A stretch of 32,341 nucleotides of DNA, taken from Clostridia bacterium (GTDB lineage Bacteria; Bacillota; Clostridia; Christensenellales; Aristaeellaceae). Made by a program: the position numbers and the translations under genes. The stretch is from positions 1 to 32,341 of the forward strand of contig JAFUBA010000142.1 of the NCBI GenBank assembly GCA_017460395.1, written 5' to 3'. The notes under the pieces were generated by a model. The model was not told the DNA's origin. It saw only the letters and a list, made by a program, of their open reading frames with translations, and ran no database searches. This document shows, in pieces, positions 24,676 to 32,341 of this stretch; position 1 is the stretch's first letter; every line of letters begins with the position of its first letter.

Positions 24676-26037
24676 ATGCAATTGTTCTTGGCACTGTTGG
24701 ATCAGTTCCGGTTTATGGCGGGAACGCTGGGGATGCTTTGGATTTTGTGCTGTAAAGCACTTCCTCAACGGGAACGGTTTCGGTTGAGGAGCATTGCCGG
24801 CTCCGCCGTTTGTCTGCTGCTGGCGTTTTGCTATGTGCCGCTGCATAGCCTGCTCCAGCCTTACTTGAATGCTTATCCCATTTTGATCGGTCCCTATTGG
24901 CTTTTCATGAATGCGGCGCTGGTGACCTATGTGCTATGCTGCTATGATACGGGACTGAATACCGCGCTGTATTATATGATGATCACGTCATTTACGGAAA
25001 ATATCGTGACCGTAGTGATTCGCAATCTGTTCGTATATACCTTTTTCCCTGCTTTCCCGGAACGGCATCCCGGATTCTATCTGCTCATGATGCTTGCCGT
25101 CTATGCGGTCTATTATGCCGCCGTTTATACGGTGTTGGAGCCCCGGATCCGCCGGCCAGGGGGGAGATGGAGCAGTGAGGATCGGGCGTCTACCTGGCTG
25201 TATCTTTTTCTGTACGTGGCTTACATACTCATCATGTCAGCCACCAAGAATTTGCTGGAAAATGTGATTCAGCCGCTCACCCTGCAAGACTCGCTTCTTG
25301 GTATATACCGATATTTACAGTTGTTCCTTTCTGCTGTGCTGATCCTCCTCAGCGTGGTGATGACCTCCGTCATGTGGTACATTCACCAGCGCATGGCGCT
25401 GCAAACGGAAAATGAAATCATCAGTCGTCTGGCCAAGGAACGGCAGGCGCAGTATGAGTTTTCCAAAGAGAACATCGATATGATCAATCAGAAAAGCCAC
25501 GACCTGAAGCACCAGCTGCAGGCGCTGGCTCAAGTATCAGATGAGGAGAGAAGACGGGCAATTCAGGAAACCAGTCAGGCCATCGATTTCTATGACGCTA
25601 TCGTGAAAACGGGCAATGAGGCGCTGGATACCCTGCTGACGGAGAAAAGTGTGTATTGCAAGAACCGCGGCATCCGGCTTTCCTGCATGGTGAACACCGA
25701 AAACCTGAAAAAGATTTCACTGGTGGATTTGTATACGCTGCTGGGCAACGCCCTGGACAACGCCATTGAGAGCGTGGAGCGCGTAGAAAATCCCGAGCGG
25801 AAGATCATCAGTCTGTCCATCCTGGACAGGGGAAATATCCTTTATATCCAGTTGGAAAACTATTTTGACGGCCATATACAAATGGAGGACGGTCTGCCGC
25901 AAACCCGGAAGAAGGACAAAGCCAATCATGGATATGGTCTGAAAAGCATCCACAACATCGTTCGGAATTACAGCGGACAGATGGAGATTCACACCGATGG
26001 AGATATCTTCTTTCTGGAAGCGGTCATTCCTACATAA
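24676..26037 (+). CDS. GHKL-type sensor histidine kinase (AgrC-like)
   Basis: This membrane kinase (453 residues) has about six N-terminal hydrophobic helices (up to roughly residue 235), a connecting helix (ENEIISRLAKERQAQYEFSK) and a kinase core. The phosphoacceptor is His275 in KSHDLKHQL. The ATP-binding part is of the GHKL/ATPase_c_5 kind, with the N-box LLGNALDNAIESVER and the G-box HGYGLKSIHNIV. Lack of an external sensor domain suggests that the signal, often a peptide, is sensed by the membrane helices. The start follows AGGTGAAAG and is 6 bases after the regulator stop. No AgrD-like peptide gene or AgrB-type processing protease is seen beside it, so the input is unknown. Confidence 0.92.
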   Translation: MQLFLALLDQFRFMAGTLGMLWILCCKALPQRERFRLRSIAGSAVCLLLAFCYVPLHSLLQPYLNAYPILIGPYWLFMNAALVTYVLCCYDTGLNTALYYMMITSFTENIVTVVIRNLFVYTFFPAFPERHPGFYLLMMLAVYAVYYAAVYTVLEPRIRRPGGRWSSEDRASTWLYLFLYVAYILIMSATKNLLENVIQPLTLQDSLLGIYRYLQLFLSAVLILLSVVMTSVMWYIHQRMALQTENEIISRLAKERQAQYEFSKENIDMINQKSHDLKHQLQALAQVSDEERRRAIQETSQAIDFYDAIVKTGNEALDTLLTEKSVYCKNRGIRLSCMVNTENLKKISLVDLYTLLGNALDNAIESVERVENPERKIISLSILDRGNILYIQLENYFDGHIQMEDGLPQTRKKDKANHGYGLKSIHNIVRNYSGQMEIHTDGDIFFLEAVIPT

Positions 26038-26039
26038 GA

Positions 26040-26073
26040 CTGTCGTTTGTGCCTAAAAGCTGTCGTTTGTGCC
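26040..26073 (+). promoter_or_regulatory. Direct repeat, candidate LytTR binding site upstream of the GH3 gene
   Basis: CTGTCGTTTGTGCC occurs twice, at 26040-26053 and 26060-26073, with a period of 20 bases, close to the two-turn spacing used by LytTR regulators. A -10-like TATAGT at 26103-26108 would put the start near 26115 and the repeats centred about 70 and 50 bases upstream, where LytTR activators bind. No good -35 box is present, as expected for an activated promoter. Confidence 0.55.
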
Positions 26074-26104
26074 ACGCCACTTGTGCGGCGTGGCTTTTTT
26101 TGTA
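26071..26104 (+). terminator. Rho-independent terminator after the LytTR/GHKL pair
   Basis: GCCACGCC (26071-26078), an 8-base loop, GGCGTGGC (26087-26094), then seven T. A perfect GC-rich stem ending the two-component operon about 35 bases after the kinase stop. Its left arm overlaps the end of the direct repeat by three bases. Confidence 0.88.
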
Positions 26105-26165
26105 TAGTCAATATGTCAAAACTGGTCGAACAATGCCCGCTTAGAACAGAGAAAGGAGCTCTTCC

Positions 26166-29100
26166 ATGAAAAAGAAACGCAGTCACGTGTATCGCGGAGC
26201 CGCCGGGATCTTCCTGGCGCTGATGGTCATACTGGGCGTGGTGGCTCAGGTGGCGGACAGCTGGGCGGATAAGGTGAACGAGTTGCAGGGGGCCTCCAGC
26301 GCCACCATCCAGCGCAGCGGGGACCTGGCGGATTACCGCTTTCCCTCCGATTATACCAACGCGTCCGAATTGATCATCGATGAAATCGCCTTCAACAGCC
26401 GACTGGCAGCCGAGGGCACCGTGGCTCTGAAGGGCACGCCTGAACTGCCCGGCAAAAAGGTGACCCTGTTTGGCATGCGCAGCGGGGATAAAATGCAGTT
26501 CGGCGGGTCCATGGGTGAACTGGTCAGCGCGGCAGAAACTGTAAACCTGGCCAGCGGCATGGCGAGCAGCGGTTTTGAAATCAACCCTGCGATGGTGCAG
26601 TTTTATAAAGACCATGAAGCAGATTATGAGCCCACTCGTTCTGCAGGCGGCAATATCGTTTCCTCCTATGTAGATGACGATGGTGAAAACAGCCAGGGCG
26701 CGGCCATCGGCGAGGTACCGGTGAGCGAATACAGCGCCGATCTGCTGGGCGATTATAAGGATGCCGCCGTGATCGTGCTGGGCCGGGACGCGGGAGAGAG
26801 TGCCTGCTTCTATCCCGGGATCAACGGCTTGAGCAACCCCGATGAGTTCACGAACAGCTCCACCGGGAACATCCTGAGCCTGTCCAACGAGGAGCGGGAT
26901 CTGGTGAACTGGGTGAAAAATCAGGGCTTTGGCAAGATCGTGGTGCTCTTGAATTCCAGCACCGCCATGGAGATTGAGGAGCTGAAACAGGATGCAGCCA
27001 TCGACAGCATCCTGTGGATCGGCAATCCGGGCGCGTATGGCACCTACGGCATCGCTCAGCTGCTCAGCGGCGAGGCACTGCCCTCCGGCCACCTGCCAGA
27101 TACCTTTGCAGTCAATTCCGCGCTCTCTCCCGCGGCGCAGAATTTCGGCATTTATACTTTTGCCAATGTGGACGACATCGAAACGACCACAAACCACGCC
27201 CTCCGCGCTGAATGGTACTTAGTCGAAGCTGAGGGCATCTACACCGGCTATAAGTATTATGAAACCAGGTACTTTGACAGTGTGCTGGGACAGGGCAACG
27301 CCTCCTCCGCCCAGAGTGGGGAAGCGGTGAACGGCAGCCGCACCTGGAATTACGAGAACGAAGTATCCTACGCCTTCGGTTATGGCATTGAGGGCTCCAC
27401 CTTTGCGGAGGAGATCACCGATGCGAAGATTGACTGGACGGGCAGCGCTCCCTCGACTGTGACGGTAAAAGTGACCAACACCGGTGACAGGGCCGCCAAG
27501 CATGTGGTGCAGCTCTATGCTTCCCTGCCCTATACCGATTACGACCGTACCGCCGGTGTGGAAAAGGCTGCCGTGCAGCTGGTCAGCTACGCTAAAACCG
27601 GTGAAGCTCAGGAGAAGAGCTTCAAGGACGTGGTGCTGCTCTCTCCCGGTGAAACCGAGGAGATCACCCTTTCCTTTAATGCCCAGGATCTTTACAGCTA
27701 TGACCGGATGCAGGCCCACGATGACGTGACAGGCGCTTACATTCTGGAAGCGGGCGATTACTGGTTTGCCACCGGCAATGGCGCCCACGATGCAGCCAAT
27801 GCCGTGCTGAAGGCCGCCTATCCGCATGTGGCATCGGGCTTGGAAACCACTGGCGTGGCCTGGCTGGAAACCCTTTCTGAAACCCATACGCTGACCGAAT
27901 CAAACGGCGTGACCATCCAGAACCAGCTGGACGAGGCGGACCTGAATACCTGGAATACCGATGCCACCGTGACCTGGCTGACCCGCGATGACTGGGCGGG
28001 CACCTTCCCCAAGACTGTGGAGAGCATGACCGCCACCGAGGCCATGATCACCCTGCTGCGCAATGTCACCTATGACGCGGCGGCAGAGCTGGCGTCCTAC
28101 ACAGGCCCTGCCATCTTCACCTACGGGGCACAGAACAATGTGAAGGCCGTGGACCTGGTGGGTCTGGATTACAACGACCCCAAGTATGATCAGCTGCTGG
28201 ATGAAATGACGCTCCAGGATCTGATCAACCAGTATATTGCCTTCACCAGCGAAATTACTTACATCTCCATGCCCAAGGAAAACCCGGCGGACTCTCCCCT
28301 GGGCTTCATTGCCACCATCGGTCAGCGCACGGCGGGCAGCATCTACGAGGTGGACAAGGACGATCCCGCTTACGGACATTACACCGACGTGTATCCCGGC
28401 GGACCCATTGTGGCAGCAACCTTCAGTCCCCTGCTCCAGAAGGAGGAAGGGCGCCTGATTGCCAACGACTGCATCTGGGACGGCTATACCCATTGGTATG
28501 GCCCGGGCCTGAACCTGCATCGCACACCCTACAACGGCCGCAACATTGCCTATTACTCCGAGGATGCCATGCTCACAGGTCTTGCCGCGGCCTATGTGCA
28601 CCAGAGCCTGAACCAGTACGGCATCATCACCAACGCCAAGCACTTTGCCTTCAACGATCAGGAAACCAACCGTGACGGTCTGGCCGTGTTCCTGAATGAG
28701 CAGGCTGCCAGAGAAGGAGAGCTTCGCGGCTTCCAGGTTGCTATCCGGGATGGTGGCATGAAGGGCCTCATGACGGCCTTCAACCGCATCGGCGTCACCC
28801 ATGTGGCGGCGCACCGTGGCCTGATGAACGGCATCCTCCGCGGCGAATGGGGCTTCAACGGCTATGTGATTACCGACTCTGTGAAATCCTCACAGTACTT
28901 CCTGCCGAGGGAGACCCTGATGGCGGGCAACGATATGATGCTGGGCGGCTCCAACAACGGCAAGGTGTGGAACATGACCGTGGATGCCGTCAGTGCCGAT
29001 CCTGTGGTACAGGCAGGCCTGCGGGAGAGCTACCACCGCAAGCTGTATGTGGGCGTCAACAGCGTGCAGCTCAATGGCATGACCCCTGACACGAATGCCA

Positions 29101-29219
29101 CCGGCGGCCTGGTCTGGTGGGCGCTGACACTGCGCATCCTGATGGGCCTCTGTTTCGTGGGCTTTGTCGTGTATGTCGTCCTGTTCATCCGCAAGGACCG
29201 CAAGGAAGGGAGACAGTAA
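26166..29219 (+). CDS. Membrane-anchored GH3 beta-glycosidase with reversed domain order
   Basis: This is an extracytoplasmic GH3 enzyme (1017 residues), probably acting on beta-glucosides or xylosides. Domains run in permuted order. After a membrane helix (about 12-32) comes the alpha/beta sandwich normally at the end (AVIVLGRDAGES, IVVLLNSSTAMEIEEL, LPSGHLPDTF). A fibronectin-III-like domain follows (VTVKVTNTGDRAAKHVVQLY), then the catalytic barrel with NAKHFAFNDQETNRD and the nucleophile Asp904 in GYVITDS. A C-terminal helix (WWALTLRILMGLCFVGFVVY) and a basic tail anchor the other end. The KHF-NDQETNR signature is of beta-glucosidase type, not the KHFPGHG of NagZ. Reversed order is known from Ruminococcus albus and Butyrivibrio enzymes. 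The start follows AAAGGAGC. It is translationally linked to the next gene, one base away. Confidence 0.9.
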   Translation: MKKKRSHVYRGAAGIFLALMVILGVVAQVADSWADKVNELQGASSATIQRSGDLADYRFPSDYTNASELIIDEIAFNSRLAAEGTVALKGTPELPGKKVTLFGMRSGDKMQFGGSMGELVSAAETVNLASGMASSGFEINPAMVQFYKDHEADYEPTRSAGGNIVSSYVDDDGENSQGAAIGEVPVSEYSADLLGDYKDAAVIVLGRDAGESACFYPGINGLSNPDEFTNSSTGNILSLSNEERDLVNWVKNQGFGKIVVLLNSSTAMEIEELKQDAAIDSILWIGNPGAYGTYGIAQLLSGEALPSGHLPDTFAVNSALSPAAQNFGIYTFANVDDIETTTNHALRAEWYLVEAEGIYTGYKYYETRYFDSVLGQGNASSAQSGEAVNGSRTWNYENEVSYAFGYGIEGSTFAEEITDAKIDWTGSAPSTVTVKVTNTGDRAAKHVVQLYASLPYTDYDRTAGVEKAAVQLVSYAKTGEAQEKSFKDVVLLSPGETEEITLSFNAQDLYSYDRMQAHDDVTGAYILEAGDYWFATGNGAHDAANAVLKAAYPHVASGLETTGVAWLETLSETHTLTESNGVTIQNQLDEADLNTWNTDATVTWLTRDDWAGTFPKTVESMTATEAMITLLRNVTYDAAAELASYTGPAIFTYGAQNNVKAVDLVGLDYNDPKYDQLLDEMTLQDLINQYIAFTSEITYISMPKENPADSPLGFIATIGQRTAGSIYEVDKDDPAYGHYTDVYPGGPIVAATFSPLLQKEEGRLIANDCIWDGYTHWYGPGLNLHRTPYNGRNIAYYSEDAMLTGLAAAYVHQSLNQYGIITNAKHFAFNDQETNRDGLAVFLNEQAAREGELRGFQVAIRDGGMKGLMTAFNRIGVTHVAAHRGLMNGILRGEWGFNGYVITDSVKSSQYFLPRETLMAGNDMMLGGSNNGKVWNMTVDAVSADPVVQAGLRESYHRKLYVGVNSVQLNGMTPDTNATGGLVWWALTLRILMGLCFVGFVVYVVLFIRKDRKEGRQ

Positions 29220-29220
29220 T

Positions 29221-32200
29221 ATGTCAAGCACAAAGAAAGGCATAAAAAAACGCAGCTATGAGCTGTTCGCCGGCATCCTGGCCCTGATTTTGACTGCTGT
29301 GGGTACCGGGTTGTTCCTCATGAGCTTTTCCACCGGCTATTATATCTACGGGCAGATGAATTCTACCCTGATCACCGTTTGCATCGCAGCGGCTTTGGTG
29401 GTGGAAATCGCCGCCATCGTTCTGCGTAAAAAGCTTCCTGACAAGCTGTGGCCCAAATTCCTGACCTATGGCGTGACCACACTGCTGGCCTACTGTGCCA
29501 TCACCCTGCTGGGCGACCGCGTGGAGGCTATCGGCACCACCATCATGACGGACTACGACTCCGGTCACGGTGGCGAGGAAGCCATCTACTATTCCATCGG
29601 CGCGATTGCGCTGTGGCTCATCGCCATGATCTTCAACATTGCGGGCAGCTTTGAAAAGCCGGTAGAGAGCCGCAAGGGTGTGCTGGGGAAGAAGCTTTTC
29701 TCCGGCATCCTGGCGGGCGTGCTGTGCCTGGGTGTGGTAGGCGTAACGCTGAACATGACTGGCGTGATCAATCTGAATGCTCCATCCAGCAAGACCGGCA
29801 CCATTGCCAATGCTGCTGCCGCCAGCTATTCCGTCAGCTACAGCCAGGGCAACGAAAACACCGACGATATGCCGGATTTCCAGTTCCTCTGCTCCGATTT
29901 CTCAGGTATGGTCAAGGCCGACAGCCGCTTCTATGTGGATGAAAAGCTGACGCTGGACGGCAAAGGCGGCTATCAGCTGTTTGTGGATTCCTACGTGATC
30001 GAATCCGGCAGCCGGGCCAAGGTGGGTGACGATACAGGCCTTGGACTGGTGCTGACCACAAATGCGGAAGGTACCTATATCACCAACGCCGACGGCACGG
30101 TGACCATTTCCGTACCCACCCACGCCGTGTTTGAAATGCAGACGGACACCTATTCCTCTCAGATGAAGTCCGCTGTTCAAATGAACGTGAACGGCAACGA
30201 TGCCGATGGCGTGTACGATTCCAAGGACGAGCCAGCCGTGCTGGACTTTGTGCCGGAAACGACATTCACTCTGTCGGAGGGCGCAATTATCTCCTATAAG
30301 GAAGCCGATCCCCACGGCACCTATACCGTGAGCTACAACCAGGGCAATGAAAACACCGACGATATGCCGGACTTCCAGTTCCTCTGCTCCGACTTCTCCG
30401 GCATGGTGAAGGCTGACAGCCGTTTCTATGTGGACGTGAGCATTGATCTGGATGGCAACGGCGCATACACCCTGAATGCGGATGCCTATGTGATCGAATC
30501 CGGCAGCCGCGCTGTCGTGGGTGACGATACAGGCCTGGGCCTGGTGCTGACCACGCAGGCTGAGGGCAGTTATACCGTGAATGAGGATGGTACGGTCGTG
30601 ACCGGCCCCGCCACGCACGCAGTCTTTGAAATGCAGACAGACACCTATTCCTCCCAGATGAAGTCCGCCGTACAGATGAACGTGGACGGCAACGACGCGG
30701 ACGGTGTCTATGATTCCAATGATGTCCCCGCCGTGCTGGATTTCATTCCCGAAACCCAGTGGACACTGGAAAAGGGTGAGATCGTTACCTATAAGGAAGC
30801 CGATCCCCAGGGTACCTACACCGTCAGCTATAACCAGGGCAACGAGAACACGGATGACATGCCCGATTACCAGTTCCTCTGCTCTGATTTCTCCGGCATG
30901 GTGAAGGCCGACAGCCGTTTCTATGTGGATGTGGCCCTGATCCTGGACGGCAGTGAGAATTATGAGCTGAATGTGGACAGCTACGTGATTGAAGCGGGCA
31001 GTAGGGCCAAGGTGGGCGACGATACCGGCCTGGGTCTCGTGCTGACCACGAAGGCCGAGGGCAAGTACACCCTGAATGAGGACGGCACCGTGACCATCGC
31101 TCCAGCTACCCATGCTGTGTTTGAGATGCAGACGGATACCTATTCCTCCCAGATGAAGTCCGCTGCCAAGATGAACGTGAACGGCAACGACGCCGATGGC
31201 GTGTACGATTCCAAGGACGAGCCTGCCGTTCTGGATTTCGTGCCGGAAACAATCTTCACCCTGGGCAAGGGAAAGGTGATCGAGTCCTGGGAGAGCACGG
31301 AAACAGAAGAGGAAACTGAGCCTGAGGATGAGACGGAAGCGGAGAATGTGGCGGACGAAGCGCCCGCCGACGAGCCGAGTGATTCTGTTACCGTTTCCAG
31401 CTCCGATGAGGCCACCACCATGACCTTCAACGCCGATGGCACTTATCGCTTCTTCTTTGAAGCCTATGGCGTGGAGGACCTGGGTGACTACACATACGAA
31501 AACGGCGTGCTCACCGTGATCAACGCTGCCGGGGCGGAAATGACCGCCGAGGGCGACCCCGTGCAGCTGCACTACGTGTCTTCGATTAACGAACAACTGG
31601 GTGGAGATTATGAAATCTCCGCAGCTGCCCTGAACTTTGGCAGCGCGGCTCCCGCGAAAGAAGAAACTTCTGCCGTCGAGTCCGTGATCATCCCCAGTAC
31701 GGATGGCGGCACGACCGCAACTTTCCAGCCGGATGGCACCTTCGTGTTCGATTTCTCCGCATACGGCATTCAGGAAGTCGGCACCTGGAACTTCTCTGAC
31801 GGCAAGCTGACCGTCACCAACCCCAATGGCCTGGAGGCCGTGGCCGAGGGTGACCCGCTGGCCCTGCACTATGTGTCTGCCGCCAGTGAACAGCTCACCG
31901 GAGACTATGAGGTGCCCGCCTCTGCCCTGGCTTTCGAAAACGAATCACATGCCGAAGAAACAGCAGAGCCCCAGACCGAGGCTGAGCCGGTGGTGATTAC
32001 CAGCGTGGATGGCGGCACCACCGCCACCTTCCAGGCGGACGGTACCTTTGTGTTCGATTTCTCGGCTTATAACATTCAGGAGATCGGCACATGGGCCTTT
32101 GCTGACGGCAAGCTGATCGTCACAACCCCCAATGGCCTGGAGGCCGTGGCCGAGGGGGACCCGCTGGCCCTGCACTATGTGTCTGCCGCCAGTGAACAGC

Positions 32201-32341
32201 TCACCGGCGACTATGAGGTACCCGCCTCTGCCCTGGCTTTCGAAAACGAATCACATGCCGAAGAAACAGCAGAGCCCCAGACCGAGGCTGAGCCGGTGGT
32301 GATTACCAGCGTGGATGGCGGCACCACCGCCACCTTCCAGG
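29221..32341 (+). CDS. Multi-pass membrane protein with two families of tandem external repeats (runs off the window)
   Basis: I do not recognise this family. The frame from ATG 29221 is open to the right edge (1040 codons), so the gene is incomplete. About five membrane helices fill residues 12-182, for example LFAGILALILTAVGTGLFLM and LFSGILAGVLCLGVVGVTL. Three near-identical 165-residue repeats follow (residues 203-697), each starting YTVSYNQGNENTDDMPDFQF and containing DTGLGLVLTT and HAVFEMQTDTYSSQMKSA. Next come an acidic linker rich in Glu and Asp (near 31285-31380) and at least three and a half further repeats of 99-102 residues. It begins one base after the GH3 stop with GGAAGGGAG upstream, so the two proteins are probably made together. 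The repeats are likely outside the cell and could bind glycan, wall or the GH3 partner; this is inference. Confidence 0.88.
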   Translation, partial: MSSTKKGIKKRSYELFAGILALILTAVGTGLFLMSFSTGYYIYGQMNSTLITVCIAAALVVEIAAIVLRKKLPDKLWPKFLTYGVTTLLAYCAITLLGDRVEAIGTTIMTDYDSGHGGEEAIYYSIGAIALWLIAMIFNIAGSFEKPVESRKGVLGKKLFSGILAGVLCLGVVGVTLNMTGVINLNAPSSKTGTIANAAAASYSVSYSQGNENTDDMPDFQFLCSDFSGMVKADSRFYVDEKLTLDGKGGYQLFVDSYVIESGSRAKVGDDTGLGLVLTTNAEGTYITNADGTVTISVPTHAVFEMQTDTYSSQMKSAVQMNVNGNDADGVYDSKDEPAVLDFVPETTFTLSEGAIISYKEADPHGTYTVSYNQGNENTDDMPDFQFLCSDFSGMVKADSRFYVDVSIDLDGNGAYTLNADAYVIESGSRAVVGDDTGLGLVLTTQAEGSYTVNEDGTVVTGPATHAVFEMQTDTYSSQMKSAVQMNVDGNDADGVYDSNDVPAVLDFIPETQWTLEKGEIVTYKEADPQGTYTVSYNQGNENTDDMPDYQFLCSDFSGMVKADSRFYVDVALILDGSENYELNVDSYVIEAGSRAKVGDDTGLGLVLTTKAEGKYTLNEDGTVTIAPATHAVFEMQTDTYSSQMKSAAKMNVNGNDADGVYDSKDEPAVLDFVPETIFTLGKGKVIESWESTETEEETEPEDETEAENVADEAPADEPSDSVTVSSSDEATTMTFNADGTYRFFFEAYGVEDLGDYTYENGVLTVINAAGAEMTAEGDPVQLHYVSSINEQLGGDYEISAAALNFGSAAPAKEETSAVESVIIPSTDGGTTATFQPDGTFVFDFSAYGIQEVGTWNFSDGKLTVTNPNGLEAVAEGDPLALHYVSAASEQLTGDYEVPASALAFENESHAEETAEPQTEAEPVVITSVDGGTTATFQADGTFVFDFSAYNIQEIGTWAFADGKLIVTTPNGLEAVAEGDPLALHYVSAASEQLTGDYEVPASALAFENESHAEETAEPQTEAEPVVITSVDGGTTATFQ
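29827..31312 (+). repeat. Three 495-bp coding repeats (165 residues each)
   Basis: Units start at 29827, 30322 and 30817, exactly 495 bases apart with no length change. The central blocks (NENTDDMPD, FLCSDFSGMVKADSRFYVD, VGDDTGLGLVLTT, MQTDTYSSQMKSA, NGNDADGVYDS) are nearly invariant, while the strand-forming segments between them vary. DNA copies differ mostly at third positions, so protein sequence is being conserved. Confidence 0.9.
31384..32341 (+). repeat. Second repeat family, units of 99-102 residues
   Basis: Aligned on the ATF/MTF motif, units fall at 31426, 31723, 32029 and 32335, periods 297, 306 and 306 bases. Each has a T-ATF-x-x-DGTF-F core, GLEAVAEGDP, LHYVSAASEQLTGDYEVPAS and an acidic linker. 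The segment 31825-32035 matches 32131-32341 at all but three of 211 bases, all three silent changes, which shows a recent duplication. The array continues past the edge. Confidence 0.9.

Noticed and set aside
26166-29219. NagZ-type beta-N-acetylglucosaminidase role linking GH3 to the chitobiose operon
   Set aside because: The NagZ motif KH(F/I)PGHG is absent; the enzyme has the beta-glucosidase KHF-NDQETNR signature and lies 11 kb away in a different regulatory setting.
29902-31869. 655-residue minus-strand open frame rich in His, Gly, Val and Ile
   Set aside because: It lies antisense to the repeat protein, mirrors its repeats and has no ribosome site; it is a shadow of codon bias.
31384-32341. 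Could the regular repeats be a CRISPR array or minisatellite
   Set aside because: Periods are 297 and 306 bases, all in frame, with silent differences between copies; they are coding repeats.

Overview
The window looks like chromosomal DNA of an anaerobic, carbohydrate-degrading Firmicute, most likely a gut-type clostridium. This rests on gene content: LplB/YtcP-type sugar ABC permeases, YesM/YesN and LytTR/GHKL two-component pairs, a DUF4143 ATPase remnant, Sec and lipoprotein signals and strong AGGAGG ribosome sites. The DNA is moderately GC-rich. The genus cannot be named from the sequence alone. I saw no rRNA, tRNA, CRISPR array or intact insertion sequence.

Layout. (1) 1-498: the end of an unrecognised helical protein. 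(2) 848-4433, minus strand: a three-gene sugar ABC importer (permease, permease, binding protein) with its own promoter and terminator and no ATPase gene. (3) 4434-6155: about 1.7 kb with no convincing gene but one very strong terminator. (4) 6156-14539, plus strand: six closely spaced genes encoding a chitobiose-phosphorylase-like GH94 enzyme, a phosphohexomutase, a YesM-type histidine kinase, a lone lipoprotein solute-binding protein, a YesN-type regulator and glucosamine-6-phosphate deaminase. (5) 15221-18976: a MATE exporter divergent from an AraC-type regulator, followed by two sugar O-acetyltransferases. An operator-like sequence lies in the divergent promoter and recurs inverted after the regulator. 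(6) 19397-23321: a large MMPL/RND exporter with a five-fold repeat in an extracytoplasmic region, divergent from its presumed TetR repressor, with a paired inverted-repeat operator between them. (7) 23388-23880: a decayed DUF4143 ATPase gene. (8) 23971-26037: a LytTR response regulator and a GHKL histidine kinase, followed by a direct repeat of the kind LytTR proteins bind. (9) 26166 to the right edge: a membrane-anchored GH3 glycosidase with reversed domain order, and one base later a multi-pass membrane protein carrying two families of tandem repeats that runs off the window.

How the parts fit. Region 4 reads as a pathway: phosphorolysis of a GlcNAc disaccharide to GlcNAc and GlcNAc-1-phosphate, isomerisation to GlcNAc-6-phosphate, and after deacetylation elsewhere, NagB conversion of glucosamine-6-phosphate to fructose-6-phosphate. 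The kinase, binding protein and regulator in the same operon look like a sensing unit. Regions 5 and 6 are locally regulated export modules. Regions 8 and 9 may form one unit, with the LytTR system driving the GH3 and repeat-protein pair. That pair is the part of the window least explained by known families.
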